From Tricholomella constricta (lineage: Eukaryota; Basidiomycota; Agaricomycetes; Agaricales; Lyophyllaceae): a DNA stretch of 64,000 bases. The stretch spans positions 62,001-126,000 of the forward strand of contig JAACJP010000004.1 of NCBI GenBank assembly GCA_013368375.1, in the 5' to 3' direction. Of the stretch, positions 1 to 10,838 are shown one piece after another. The translations under genes and the position numbers were made by a program. The first letter of the stretch is position 1, and each line of letters opens with the position of its first letter. Below the pieces are notes generated by a model. The model did not search any database. It worked only from the letters and a program-made list of their open reading frames with translations, and was not told where the DNA came from.

Positions 1-949
1 AGTGGCTTGCCAAGGAGGGCGTAAAACAATCTCACATCGCCGGTCAGTTCGATCCTCTCCCCAAGATTCCACACCCCTCAACTCACGAACCCTCTCGATC
101 ACATCAGAAACCGAGAAATATGCCCACGTCACGTTCTTCTTCAACGGCGGCGTCGAGAAACAGTTCAAGAACGAGGAAAGACACATGATCCCTTCCCCAA
201 AAGTCGCCACCTACGACCTGCTTCCCAAGATGAGCGTGCACGGCGTCGCCGAAAAGGTCGCAGAGGTGCTAAAGAAAGGCGAGCACGACTTTGTCATGTG
301 CAATTTCGCCCCGCCCGATATGGTACGGCCGCTCGTTTCCCTACCATCCCATCGCTTTCCTTTTTTTTTTCCTAATCTCGTGATGATAGGTCGGGCACAC
401 TGGCGTGTATGAAGCCGCTGTTGAGGCCATCACCGAAACGGACGGCGCCGTCGGCACGATCTACAAGGCTGCGGAGGAAGCTGGGTACATCCTGCTCATC
501 ACGGCGGACCACGGGAACGCGGAGCAGATGAAGAACCTTGAGACGGGCGCGCCGCATACCGCGCATACCACGAACCCCGTGCCCTTCATCATGACGGGCG
601 ACCCTAAGAAATACAAGTTTGTGATGGACGTGAAGAAGGGGGAGGGAGAAAGGGAGGAGGATGTTGAGGAGGATGTGGAGGAAGGCGAAGGCGCGCTGTG
701 TGATGTTGCACCGACTGTTCTGGATTTGATGGTATGTGGAAGTCTGTATTGTTTTTCCTGTTGTGTCGGTTTCTGATCGTGTTTTGGATATGCTTAGGGA
801 TTGCCTATCCCTGAGGGTATGTGCTGTGCTCGCTCCTCGAATATTACCCTGGATGACTGACTGACTCTTTTTCTATTTTTTATTTTTCATTTTTCTTTCA
901 TCTAGAAATGACCGGCCGCTCATTACTGGCAAAGATCGAAGCAAACTAA
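1..949 (+). CDS. iPGM: 2,3-bisphosphoglycerate-independent phosphoglycerate mutase, 3' end (5' truncated by window edge)
   Basis: The enzyme interconverts 3- and 2-phosphoglycerate in cytosolic glycolysis without a bisphosphoglycerate cofactor, using two Mn ions. Five exons are visible: up to 42, 108-322, 390-731, 798-816 and 906-949; the phases join without gaps and the stop is TAA at 947-949. Family signatures seen are [13 protein letters not shown], the metal-site segment [11 protein letters not shown] (created by joining exons 2 and 3), [25 protein letters not shown] and the C-terminal [20 protein letters not shown]. The fourth exon is only 19 nt. About 220 C-terminal residues of a usual 510-530 are present, so the N-terminal two thirds lie to the left. 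An acidic Glu/Val-rich insert follows the [10 protein letters not shown] segment and looks like an ordinary surface loop. Confidence 0.95.
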
Positions 950-2595
950 ACACGGATGGGAAGTATCCGAAGCAATAGAAAAATGGTTAGACGTTAGAGT
1001 GTCATTGTAAATTATTATATAGTCTCAGGATTTTCTCTGTTAGAACTCCAAAGAGAACGAAAAAGGGGCAACTGTAACACTCGTTCCCATTCCTCTGTTT
1101 TACATATCGTCGCGTCTCCGTCGGCTGGGCCAGCGACCTCCTCAACAACCACTACCTTCTACTTTCTTTCTCTGGATCACGCTTGCCTTGCTGTCGCCCC
1201 CGGCTAACTTACACGACTCTCCTACCGGCACCAGGCCTTCAACCTCGAGGATAAAGTCAATGCCCAGTTGCCCCGCGTACTCATCCAGACTCAGCTCAAG
1301 TCTGCGGCTACTTTTCGCCCTTCGTTGAAGTTGCTGCCACCCGCAGCGCCCTTCCGAGCTGCAGGAAGCCCTATTACCTCGAGTTCTAGAAAATGGTCCT
1401 GGGCCGATGGTACGTACGTACGTACGTCGTTGCGCGCTCGCCATCGCGTCCCCATGTAAAAGTCCGGTTGTACTCGCTACTCCACATGGCACACATCACC
1501 TGCTGCTTCCAAGTCCAGGTCGAGTACCACCGACCCATCCCGCCCCGCCCCGCCCTGCGCTCAAAGCTGAGCGCTGAAGCTTGAAGGCTAACAGCGGAAT
1601 AGTATGACAGCCACGTCGCCTCTGAGATCATCGCTAAAGCTTCACCTCGACGCCATGAAAATTATGCCCCTTTGGCCCAGCTACGACGCGAAATCCCGGG
1701 CGCCGCGCCGAGACTCACATCCAGCCATCTTGGCTGCGCCTCCACGTGTACATTTGAGCCCCCGATAACACTGCAATTGCTTGTGTAAACGCATACCTCA
1801 CACTGACACAATCGCTTGCTCTCTCACTCGCTTGGCACAGAAACAGAAACAAAGACGGGACTGGAAACGGAAAATGGCTAACCCCCACATCACATACCCT
1901 GCGCACGCGGTCCATTTTCTGCCCGACTTATACTTGACACGCTCATGGACGCCCGTCCGTCGATGGACTCACCGCTCATCCTGTGCCCTTGCCTGATTAC
2001 ATTCCTTTCATTCGCATGATGGTGCATAGCGTAATCACTCCCTGTAAGAAGCTTCTGGACGTGTATAGTCGCTCCTTCCAGCGCTGCCATGGACCGTGTA
2101 CATTACATAACAGCTTCCGACTACATCTTCGAGTGCTGCGTTTAAATCGAAAGCCTGTTACCGCCCGTGTGGGAAACAATGTCCAATAGACATGGTCTCA
2201 ATTCATGCCGCCAATTTTAAGGAGAAGGTTCAACAGCAGCCTGATTTCGAGTATTTTCCCGACGATGTCAAGCGAAAGGCACGCCACACATGCTCACTTG
2301 GCGCCGCTGCGCGTACACAGCAACGGATCCGGAGTCGGAGTGTACGCTGCAGCTTCTTGCTGTAGAACGATACGTCGTCCAGTGCCGATGAATGCTCGAC
2401 CCGCCCTCTGCGGAGTAGTCCGCCGAATTCAGAGAGGGGAGGTGGTACGTCTCCGCCAGCCCGCCGAATTTGGTCTCATTTATTAGCGTCCGGTTCGCAG
2501 CGGCGCATTGCCGATACAATTGAGTGTTGACTTGCTTTACGTAGATCTTCCTTCAATTGGCATTTCACTTCTGAGTACGTGTACAATTGCGATCT
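950..2595. repeat. 5' half of tandem repeat unit 1, unrecognised relic DNA
   Basis: No intact gene was found here. From about 1095 the DNA aligns with 4330-5970: both hold the shared stretches TCGGCTGGGCC, ACCGGCACCAGGCCTTCAAC, AAAGTCAATGCCCAG and ATGGTCCTGGGCC in the same order. The better preserved copy reads PPELQEALRRVLEDGPGP on the + strand, so an unrecognised, now broken coding sequence is likely. Position 1410-1427 has a short GTAC/ACGT run. The first 150 bases are the 3' region of the phosphoglycerate mutase gene. Confidence 0.5.
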
Positions 2596-4045
2596 CTAGT
2601 TTCCGTACTGTGTCATCCATGCTTGAATCAGCCGTCCATTTTTATCATCCGGCCAGCACTCATCATCCTCTGTGTCACTGTCCGACCCTTCGGAGATCCC
2701 AAGACTGACAATTGACTTGACAGTGTTGTAATTGTAATCGTCACGTATGCCACCGCCAATCATGCATTCCAGAATGCACCTTTGAAAGTGTCGCTGTAGA
2801 TATCGGTTATCCAGTCGATCGTTGCTGTGGTCGTTGATAGTGAGGCTCCCTTGCAGCGTGAGGCCCAGGTTTTTCGGTGCATTGAAGCAAATGATACGGT
2901 ACTTGTCCTTTTCAAGTTGGACTGTTAGAAAACAAAATCAGTGGCGATGAAATTGGTGGGGCTTACAACAACATCAACTGATAGCTGGTTGCGCTTGTAC
3001 ATCATGGCAAGGCCACGGTGCATTGTGATTGCATTTCCAGCGAACTTGAGGCGCTCGTACTGGGCTGGGTCCGTCGTACCGTCGGCTACCTCTCGCCACA
3101 CCTCATACCTTTCTTCACTTGTTATCTCGAGCTAGTCAATCGGGAGAAGTGTCATACATAGTGTACAAGGACATTAACGACGGTGACGTACCTCATATAT
3201 CAGGGCAGGGGGGATAATCCATTCGACTGCTGCTTCTACCTCAGTCAGGAGCAACCCTGTAATACAGCAGGTGCGGTGGTCACGCCTGAGCACTGCCTCG
3301 CGAATCTCCGAAGGCATCGTTGTCTGGGAGAATGTGAGCCGGTAAATCATAATTTGATAGAAAAGCTACAAACCATAGTTTTAAGAGAAGGATTTTGGCG
3401 TAAGAAATAAGCACGGAGGCTGTCGAAAGTCCGTGAATGCTCCAGCTTAAGGGTTCTCGTGTACTCATTGTGAATTGAACCATCTTCTAGAGGTTAAGCG
3501 ATAGGCCGAACCAATGAATCTCAACGGCTTACCAGATGTGCATAGGCCGAAATGACTACCCGGTGCTACCAGCTCTTCAGACTCTGAATCGAACACCGGG
3601 CCAATGGGGGTTACGTTGTAGTCCAGGACTTGCTTCATCGGTTCCGCGCAAACTTGGCACAAGTAGATCTCCAACAAATTCGGTTCTAGGTAAGCGTCGA
3701 GACAAGTCTCTCGCCATGCAATGTTAACATAACGGTATAGGTCTCGTATCTTCATCGGCTCCAAATCTGTTACACGCCAACCTTTTGCCACAGAACATCA
3801 GCGAAGCCATAACCTACGAGGAAGAACTCACTCATTATAACAGTGCTCGCACCTCCTGTCATCCACAGGAAACAGTTTCGACCCTCATTCTTCGCCTTCT
3901 TCGAGTAAAAGTCAATGGCAGTATGCACAACTGGAGTAGACATGGTCGCTGTTGACAGTGGTTGCAAGGTTTGTCGGGAGCCTTTGCTGGAGACCAGGCT
4001 GACCAAATTCTAGACTCGACGCAGGTGACTCATCACACAGGGTAA
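1095..4045. repeat. Tandem repeat unit 1 (relic segment plus HNH-like paralogue A)
   Basis: The whole segment is repeated in direct orientation at about 4325-7440. Both units hold the relic segment on the left and an HNH-like gene on the minus strand on the right. A third, partial unit with only the gene lies at 9480-10960. Confidence 0.8.
2596..3943 (-). CDS. Uncharacterised fungal protein with weak HNH-like motif, paralogue A
   Basis: This is a multi-exon minus-strand gene from ATG at 3943 to TAG at 2596. Exon 1 begins MSTPVVHTAIDFYSKKAKNE and ends at 3832 before a GTGAGT donor in phase 1. Exon 2 carries WRVTDLEPMKIRDLYRY and GPVFDSESEELV. A later exon holds EAVLRRDHRTCCITG followed by EWIIPPAL, then GNAITMHRGL, and the last exon ends LIQAWMTQYGN. 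The RDHxxCCITG and NAITMH blocks recall HNH nucleases, but the usual metal-site histidines are not evident, so function is unknown. It is one of three direct copies; B and C lie about 3.4 and 6.9 kb to the right. I see no stop in the exons I followed, so it may be expressed. The family assignment is inference. Confidence 0.55.
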
Positions 4046-5975
4046 CGCATTGAAGATCACCAGAAAGACACAACCTGAGGCTGAAGGTTTCCATTTCGTT
4101 GTCTGGTGGCCAAGCTTTGCGCTCCTTGTGATGTATACCATGCTTGTCAGTCGCGAGTGCAGGGCCCGTGGCGAGAGGCGAAGAGATTTGTTATCACACG
4201 TGTGCCTTTCTGCACACTGCCATGCGCGACATGCCAGGCCATCTAAATCTGTACCTGGAGGCGAACATGTTAGACTACAAGAGAGACAATTGTCACGTCG
4301 TAGATTTACATGTCGGCGGTGCCATGATCGCGTCCTCACGTCCGTCGTCGGCTGGGCCGGTAACAATCCTCAGCGACCACTTCCTTTCTCGCCACTTACT
4401 ACATCTTTTTTTTTCTTTGGATCACATTCGCCTTGCTTGTCGCCTCCGGCTACATGTCCCACCGGCACCAGGCCTTCAACCGAGGGCAAAGTCAATGCCC
4501 AGTGGTTCCGCGCATGCATCCAGATCTAGCTCTAGTTTTCATTGAAATGTGCGGCCACCCAGGCATGCTATGCGTGCAGCGTCCTCCCGAGCTGCAAGAA
4601 GCCCTACGTCGAGTTTTAGAAGATGGTCCTGGGCCGGTGGTATGTATGTCGTTGCTCTCGCCATCGTCCCCATGTAAAATTCTCGTCATGCTCGCCGGCC
4701 CGGCCTCCTCTACACCAACGACATCACCTACCGCTTCAGGTCGAGTACCACCGATTCACCCCGCCCCGCGCTCAAACTTAACAGTGGAACGTATGGCAGC
4801 CACGTCGCCTTAGAAATCCTCGCCAAATTCCACTCCAGCCTCCACCTCAACGCCATGCAAACCGTGCCCCTGTGACCCAGCTACCACACGAAACCGCGGG
4901 CACCGCAACGAGACTCACATCCAGCCATCTATCCATCCGTCCTGACTGCGCCTCCACGTGTATGCTTGTGGCTTCCGGTGACAATTGCTTGTGTAAACGC
5001 GCACCTCACACTAACGCACTCTCTTGCTCTCTCACTCACTTGACACAGAAACGGGACCGGAAACGGAAAATGGCCATCCCCGACATCACGTACCCTGCGC
5101 AGTCCATTCCCCTCCCCCCCCCCGAACTCATGGACGCCCGCCTCTCGATGGACTCACCGTTCACCCTTTGCCCTTGCTTGCTTACTTTCATTTCATTCGC
5201 ATTGTTGTGCATAGCATAACCACTCCGCTAGCTCCCCCCCACTCTCCCGTCACCGTTGTGCCACGCTGTACGCAGCTTCATGGATAACTTTCTTTCCACT
5301 CGGGATAGGTTCTGGACGTGTATTGTCGCTCCTCCCAACGTCAACGCTGTCAACAACCGTGTACATTTAGTGCTTCCGACTACATTTTCGAGCGCTGCTT
5401 TTGATGGACGGTCCCTTCGGCGTGCCCGGCACACTAATCGATACCTGGTTATGTTTTCATATGTCCTAGACTCTAATGTCCATCTTTTCGACATCCCATA
5501 AACTTTCCCGTGCGGTCCTCTACTACGGCTCGTCCTGGAGACAATGGTGAATAGAGTATGCTCTCGATTCATACCGCCCAACTCGAGGAGAAGGTACCGC
5601 ATCAGTCTGATTTCGAGTGTTTTCCGGACAATGCCAAGTGGAAGGCATGCTACACATGCTCACTTGGACATGGCTGCTGCGCGTAAAGCCAGGTGGCATC
5701 TCCGTGCCTAGAACTCGCAACAGATCTGGAGCTCGGGTAGGCTGCAGCTGTTGCGGTAGAACGATCTGCCGTCCAATACTGATGAATCCTCGCTCCGCCA
5801 TCTGCAAAGCAGTTCGCCAAATTCAGACAGGGGAAATGGTACGTCCTCGCAGTCCACCAAACGGTTCGCAGTGGTGCATTGCCGACACAATTATGTGTAG
5901 GCCTTACTTCATGTAGATCTTTCTTCGATTGACATTTCAAATCTGAGTATGTGTACAAGTGAAAGCAAATGATCT
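3944..5975. repeat. Upstream region of paralogue A and 5' half of tandem repeat unit 2
   Basis: No intact gene was found. The first 100 bases match the sequence upstream of paralogues B and C, including GTGACTCATCACACAGGGTA. From about 4330 the DNA repeats 1095-2590 in the same orientation with many small indels. The + frame around 4570-4650 reads PPELQEALRRVLEDGPGP, and a second fragment near 4785 reads TYGSHVALEILAKFHSSLHL. The pieces are separated by stops and no splice model joins them, so I read it as a decayed coding copy of unknown family. Confidence 0.45.
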
Positions 5976-7440
5976 TTAGTTTACGAACTGCATCATCCAT
6001 GCTTCAACCAGCCGTGCATCCTCATCGTCCGGCCAGTCCTCATCCTCTTTGTCGATATGGGACGCCTCTGATATGCCAAATTCACCGACGAGTGACTTGA
6101 CAGCGTTGTAATTATAATCTTCATGCATGCCACCGCCAATCATGCATAACAGGATGCACCTTGAAAAGTGTCGCTGTAGATATCGGTCATCTAGTCGATC
6201 ATTGCTGTGGTTGTTGATGGTGAGGCTCCCTTGCAGTGTGAGGCCCAAGTCCTTCGGCGGATTGAAGCAGATGATACGATACTTATCCTACGAGTAATTG
6301 GGACGTTAGCAGATCCGGCTGAGTAGCGATGGAAATAGATGGGGCTTACATCTACGTCAATCGAGAGTTGATTGCTCCTGTACATCTCCGCAAGGTCACG
6401 GTGCATTGTGATGGCGTTTCCAGCGACCTTGAGGCAATCAAACCGGGCTGAATCCCTTAAACCGCGAGCTACCTCTCGCCACACCTCATACCTTCTTTTA
6501 CTAGTTTCCTCGAGCTGATCAGTCGGGAGAAGTGTCATACATAGTGTTCAAGGACATTAACGGCGGTGACGTACCTCAGATAACAGGATAGGCGGGATCA
6601 CCGATTCGACTGCCGCTTGTGCCTCTGTTAGGAGCAACCCTGTGATACAGCAAGTGCTGTGGTCGCGCCTGAGCACTGCCTCGCGAATCTCCGAAGGCAT
6701 CATTGTCTAGGGCAATGTGAGCCGATAAATGTTAATTTGATAGAAAAGCTACAAACCACAGTTTCAAGGAAAGGATTTTTGTGTAAAAAGTGAGCACGGA
6801 GGCTGTCGAAGTCCCCTGTAGGCTCCAAGTTAAGGTTTTTCATATATGTATCGTGAATTGATCCATCTGTTTGACATTAAATGATAGGCTTGAACTCATG
6901 AATATTTACGGCAAATTTACGGCTTACCAGATGTACATAGGCCGAAATGACTACCTGGTGTTACCAGCTCTTCAGACTCTGAATCGAACACCGGCCCAAT
7001 TGGAGTTACGTAGTACTCGAGGACTTCCGGAGTTGGCTCTACGCGAACTTGGCACATGTGGATCTCCAATAGGTCCGGCTCGCTGTAAGAGACGAGACAA
7101 GCCAATTGCCATGCAATGTCGAAATAGCGGTATAGGTTTCGTATCTTCATCGGCTCCAAGTCTGATACACGCCAGCCTTTGCCACAGAACATCAGCGAAA
7201 CCCCTCGCACCTACGAGCTAGAACTCACTCATAATAACAGAGCCCCCATCTCCGGTCATCCACAGGGAACAGTCCCGACCTTCATCATTTGCCTTCTGTG
7301 AGTAAAAACTGATTGCAGTATGCGCAGCTGGAGTAAACATGTTCGCTGTCGACAGAGGTTGCAAGGTTTGATGAGAGTCTTCACTGAAAACACTTCCACA
7401 TTTTATACTCGCTGTAGGTGACTCATCACACAGGGTAGCA
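4325..7440. repeat. Tandem repeat unit 2 (relic segment plus HNH-like paralogue B)
   Basis: Direct copy of 1095-4045. Both share the boundary sequence GTGACTCATCACACAGGGTA upstream of the HNH-like gene. Confidence 0.8.
5976..7340 (-). CDS. Uncharacterised fungal protein with weak HNH-like motif, paralogue B
   Basis: Second member of the triplet, with ATG at 7340 and stop at 5976. It begins MFTPAAHTAISFYSQKANDE and has the same exon order as paralogue A: WRVSDLEPMKIRNLYRYFDI, GPVFDSESEELVTPG, EAVLRRDHSTCCITG, RYEVWREVARGLRDSARF, GNAITMHRDLAEMY, and a last exon with SLTINNHSNDRLDDRYLQ and HFSRCILLCMIGGG, ending LVEAWMMQFVN. The first donor is a clear GTGAGT. Where A and C read VEWI(I/M)PPAL this copy reads VESVIPPIL, a change in an otherwise conserved block. 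Length is about 300 residues by analogy. No nonsense codon was seen in the exons. Function is unknown. Confidence 0.55.
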
Positions 7441-7700
7441 CAATCTAGAGACGTCGCCCCCACAGGAGATGATCGATGATCACTGTTTGGGCAACACAAG
7501 TAAAGATTGTTTTTGTGATTCGCACGACACTTTCCGGAAGTACTTTGCGGTAAAGCGCAAGTTTTCATCTTAAATCGTGTGATGTTGTGTAATTACACGC
7601 GTCCCTGTGCCGAATTTCATTGCGAAGGTGTGAACTTTGCAGGGTATGAAGGTGCCCACATGTACCCACTTTTTGGGGCTGTCGAAGTGCCGTCTAATCA
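7341..7700. other. Upstream region of paralogue B, no gene seen
   Basis: The first about 100 bases are shared with the upstream regions of paralogues A and C. Beyond about 7440 the sequence is AT-rich and I see no gene or repeat until the inverted-repeat segment that starts near 7701. Confidence 0.4.
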
Positions 7701-9328
7701 CATCAGGAAAATTACACATGTCCTTTTAAGGTCTTTCGCACCTTTTGTAAGTGACGAAAGAACCAAAAGTGCTGAAAGGAGCGACACTTATATAAGAAGG
7801 TCCCACATTCTTACAGAAGGTACTTTCACTTTTATAAGTGGCGAAAGACGCCAGAAAGACACTAAAAGGACCTGTGTAAGGTCTGTAAAAGTGACTTGAA
7901 AGTATCAGATACGAGGATCACACAATTTGGGTTTGAATAGGGTATATTTGGATTGTATTGTACATGGTTCATTATTAAATAGAGAGAACTACATGTTAGT
8001 TCAGTTTTCCTAATGCAATCTCTTTGCCATCCGCCATTGGGGCTCCTTCTTGCTCACCCCACCCTCGCCCTCTCCCCGCACCCGCGCCCGCAAGGCGTCG
8101 CGGCGCAAGAACTTACACGTGCCCCAGGCACTCGCGGAGATCCCAGCGTAGGGCAGAGGATCCTGCAGAGGCAGCCTTTGACTGGGCTCGGGAACGTGAG
8201 GGTGCCTTGGGCACAGACGAGGGCGAGAGGGTCGAGCGGTGGGTTCGTTTGCGTTAGTGGTCGTGCAAGTGGTGAATCGTCGCCTTGGGGGGTCGGTGGT
8301 GCTGACGGTTGTGGTGCGGGAGCTCGGATGGCCGGGGAAGGAGAGGGAAGGGGGGATGAGGAGGGGAGCCCGTTCAACAGGGCGGGGTTGTCCTTCCGCG
8401 GACACACTGCGTCCACTTCAGTTTCAGCGAAGCATCGTGTGAAGTTGCTGGAGAAGAGGGTATTGGCGATCACGAAGATGGGGACGTGGACGGCGGCTTT
8501 GGCGGCGCGGAGGCCCTTAGATAAATTGGAGTAGGTCAGCGCGGGTAAGGGAGAAGCCGAGAGAGGGCAGGAGACGCACGCTGTTCTGCCCACGCGTGCG
8601 GTCGTGGCAGGTGAGGATCTGGGCGCCGGCATGCTCGAGCATTTGTGCATGGGCGACGGTGCACACCACACCTCTTAGAAGACACAGAACATTGCAGTAA
8701 TCACACACCTTTAGACAGTGTTCTAACTGAGGCCTTTTCTCAAAGTGGGACTCCAAACCTGTAAAAGCTAATCAAGAAGGACGCAGTCAGTGGATACAGG
8801 GCAGTTTGGAGATGCGGAGGCAGAAAAGGACAACGTGTTTGTGCCAACAAGGGGCGCCCACAGAACGGGCTATCTGAGGGCAAGGCAGATCACAGGGAAC
8901 ATAAAGGCTGGAAAATCAGGCAGTGATGAGGTGCAGATAAGTATGGTCGACACTTGGTCGACACGAATGGGCGCTGAACGATTCAGGGATTCAAAGGGAA
9001 ACTGCTGACGTGTCAGATTTGAAGCGGAGCTTGAATGAACTTGGTCTTTTTTGAACACGTCGATCGAAATCCGCCGTGTCGACCAAAACTCAAAAACAAC
9101 CTCAATACCAATGTACGTCTAACTGCGTGAATCTGTGGCCTTCAGAGAGTATACTGACTGAGTTTCTTGAAAATAAATTATTGCATTTTTATGTAAGTGT
9201 TTTATGACTTGAAAGGTGATGTAAGTGACATAGAAGGGTTTTTGAAAAGGGTAAGTGCCAGAAAGTGAAAGGACAAGCGTCAAAAAGGATAAGTGCTGTA
9301 AGTGAAAGTGCATGTAGTTTTCCTGATG
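7701..9328. mobile_element. Candidate terminal-inverted-repeat element carrying a host gene relic
   Basis: The left end reads CATCAGGAAAATTACACATG at 7701-7720. The right end, 9311-9328, is on the opposite strand CATCAGGAAAACTACATG. A third related terminus, in the right-end orientation, lies at 7992-8014. Subterminal DNA at both ends is rich in GTAAGTG/AAAGTG motifs (7740-7890 and 9195-9310), which is typical of binding arrays near TIR ends. No transposase reading frame and no clear target-site duplication were found, so it would be non-autonomous. The GC-rich centre, 8010-8700, is a Dus1-like pseudogene. The remainder, 8700-9190, shows no gene. Confidence 0.45.
8010..8700 (-). pseudogene. 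Decayed tRNA-dihydrouridine synthase (Dus1-like) fragment
   Basis: Dus1 reduces uridine to dihydrouridine in the tRNA D-loop. On the minus strand, in order, are AQMLEHAGAQILTCHDRTRG, then after a frame change LRAAKAAVHVPIFVIANTLF, RCFAETEVDAVCPRKDNPAL and SPVKGCLCRILCPTL. These follow the Dus1 order: MLEdAGA..T.HGRTReQ, IraVKaAVsiPVfaNGNI, RCLeeTGaDAVMSAEGnlyNPaL and the C-terminal SAVKGHLFKIlrP. The conserved glycine in HGRTR and the NGN are replaced, the MSAEG block reads correctly only in another frame (MSAEGQPRP), and the N-terminal FMN barrel is missing. The segment is much more GC-rich than its flanks. It is non-functional. The assignment rests on recalled family motifs. Confidence 0.65.
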
Positions 9329-9482
9329 CATATGGTATATCAGACCCACCAGTTGTTTCAAATCACATTGACATTTACTTCAGCAAAGCTAATTGGCACT
9401 CCTCGACAATTGTACCCACAGATGTAGCGGAAAATTTGTCGACAACCCTCTGAATATGATGATACTTCGCGCTGGCTTTCCT

Positions 9483-10838
9483 TTAATTTCCATACTGCGT
9501 CATCCATGCTTCAATCAGCTGCGCATTCCTATCATCCGGCCAGTCCTCGTCCTCTTTGTCGATGTCCGACGCCTCTATGATGCCAAACTCACTGACAAGT
9601 GACTTGACGGTGTGGTACTTGTAATCGTCATGTATGCCACCGCCAATCATGCATAACAGAATGCACCTTGAAAAGTGTCGCCGTAGATATCGGTCATCCA
9701 GTCGATCATTGCTGTGGTTGTTGATGGTGAGGCTCCTTTGCAGTGTGAGGCTCAAGTCCTTCGGCGGATTAAAGCAGGTGATATGATACTTATCCTACAA
9801 GTAGTTGGGATGTTAGCAGATCCGGCTGAGTAGAGATGGAACAGATGGGACTTACGTCCACGTCAATCGAGAGCTGGTTGCGCTTGTACATCTCGACAAG
9901 GTCACGGTGCATTGTGATGGCGTTTCCAGCGACCTTGAGGCAATCGAACCGGGCTGAATCCCTTAAACCGCCAACTACCTCTCGCCACACCTCATACCTT
10001 TCTTCACTTGTTATCTCAAGCTAATCAATCGGGAGAAGTGTCATACATAGTGTCCAAAGGCGTTAACGATGGTGATGTACCTCACATAACAGGGCAGGCG
10101 GCATTATCCATTCAACTGCTGTTTCTGCCTCTGTCAGGAGCAATCCTGTAATACAGCAAGTGCTGTGGTCGCGCCTGAGCACTGCCTCGCGAATCTCCAA
10201 AGGCATCGTTGACTGGGAGAATGTGAGCTGATAGATCACAATGTGACAGGAAAGTTACATACCACTGTTTCAAGGAAAGGATTTCTGCGTACGAATTGAG
10301 CACGGAAGCTATCAAAGTTCCCATTGCTCTTCAAGTAGCTTCTCCTGTGGTCAACGAGAATTGAACCATCTTCTAGATGTCAAGCAGTAAACCCGAACCA
10401 ATGAGTTTCAACGGCTTACCAGATGTGCATAAGCCGAAAAGACTCCCGGGTGTCACCAGTTCTTCAGACTCGGAAGAGAACACTGGGCCAACCGGAGTTA
10501 CGTTGTAGTCGAGGACTTGAGGTAATGGCTCCACGCGAACTTGGCATAAGTAAACTTCAATAAGGTCCGGCTCTAGATAGTTGACCAGACATGTCTCGTG
10601 CCACGCAATGTCAAAATAGCGATATAGGTTCCGTATCGTCATCGGCTCCAAGTCTGTTACACGCCAGCCTTTGCCACAAAACATCAGCGAAAATCATCGC
10701 ACCTATGAGCCAGAACACCCTCATTTCAACAAGTCCCATTTTTCCTGTCATCCACAGGAAACAGTTCCGTCCTTCATCCTTTGCCTTCTGTGAGTAAAAT
10801 TCAATTTTAGCATGAGCAGCTGACCCGGGAGTAGACAT
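9483..10838 (-). CDS. Uncharacterised fungal protein with weak HNH-like motif, paralogue C
   Basis: Third member of the triplet, with ATG at 10838 and stop at 9483. It begins MSTPGSAAHAKIEFYSQKAK, continues WRVTDLEPMTIRNLYRYFDI, GPVFSSESEELVTPG, EAVLRRDHSTCCITG, EWIMPPALLCE, RYEVWREVVGGLRDSARF and GNAITMHRDLVEMY, and ends LIEAWMTQYGN. One oddity: the first donor, GTGAGT in A and B, reads GGGTGT here, so splicing must use a shifted GT or the intron is mis-spliced. The rest is open. A decayed inverted homologue lies at 52124-52870, so C belongs to the inverted duplication block, next to the gene X pseudogene, as well as to the tandem series. Confidence 0.5.

Noticed and set aside
8013..8671. 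Long ORFs on both strands in the GC-rich block
   Set aside because: Length comes from GC content. The minus frame contains Dus1 blocks in several frames, so it is a pseudogene and not a 205-aa protein.
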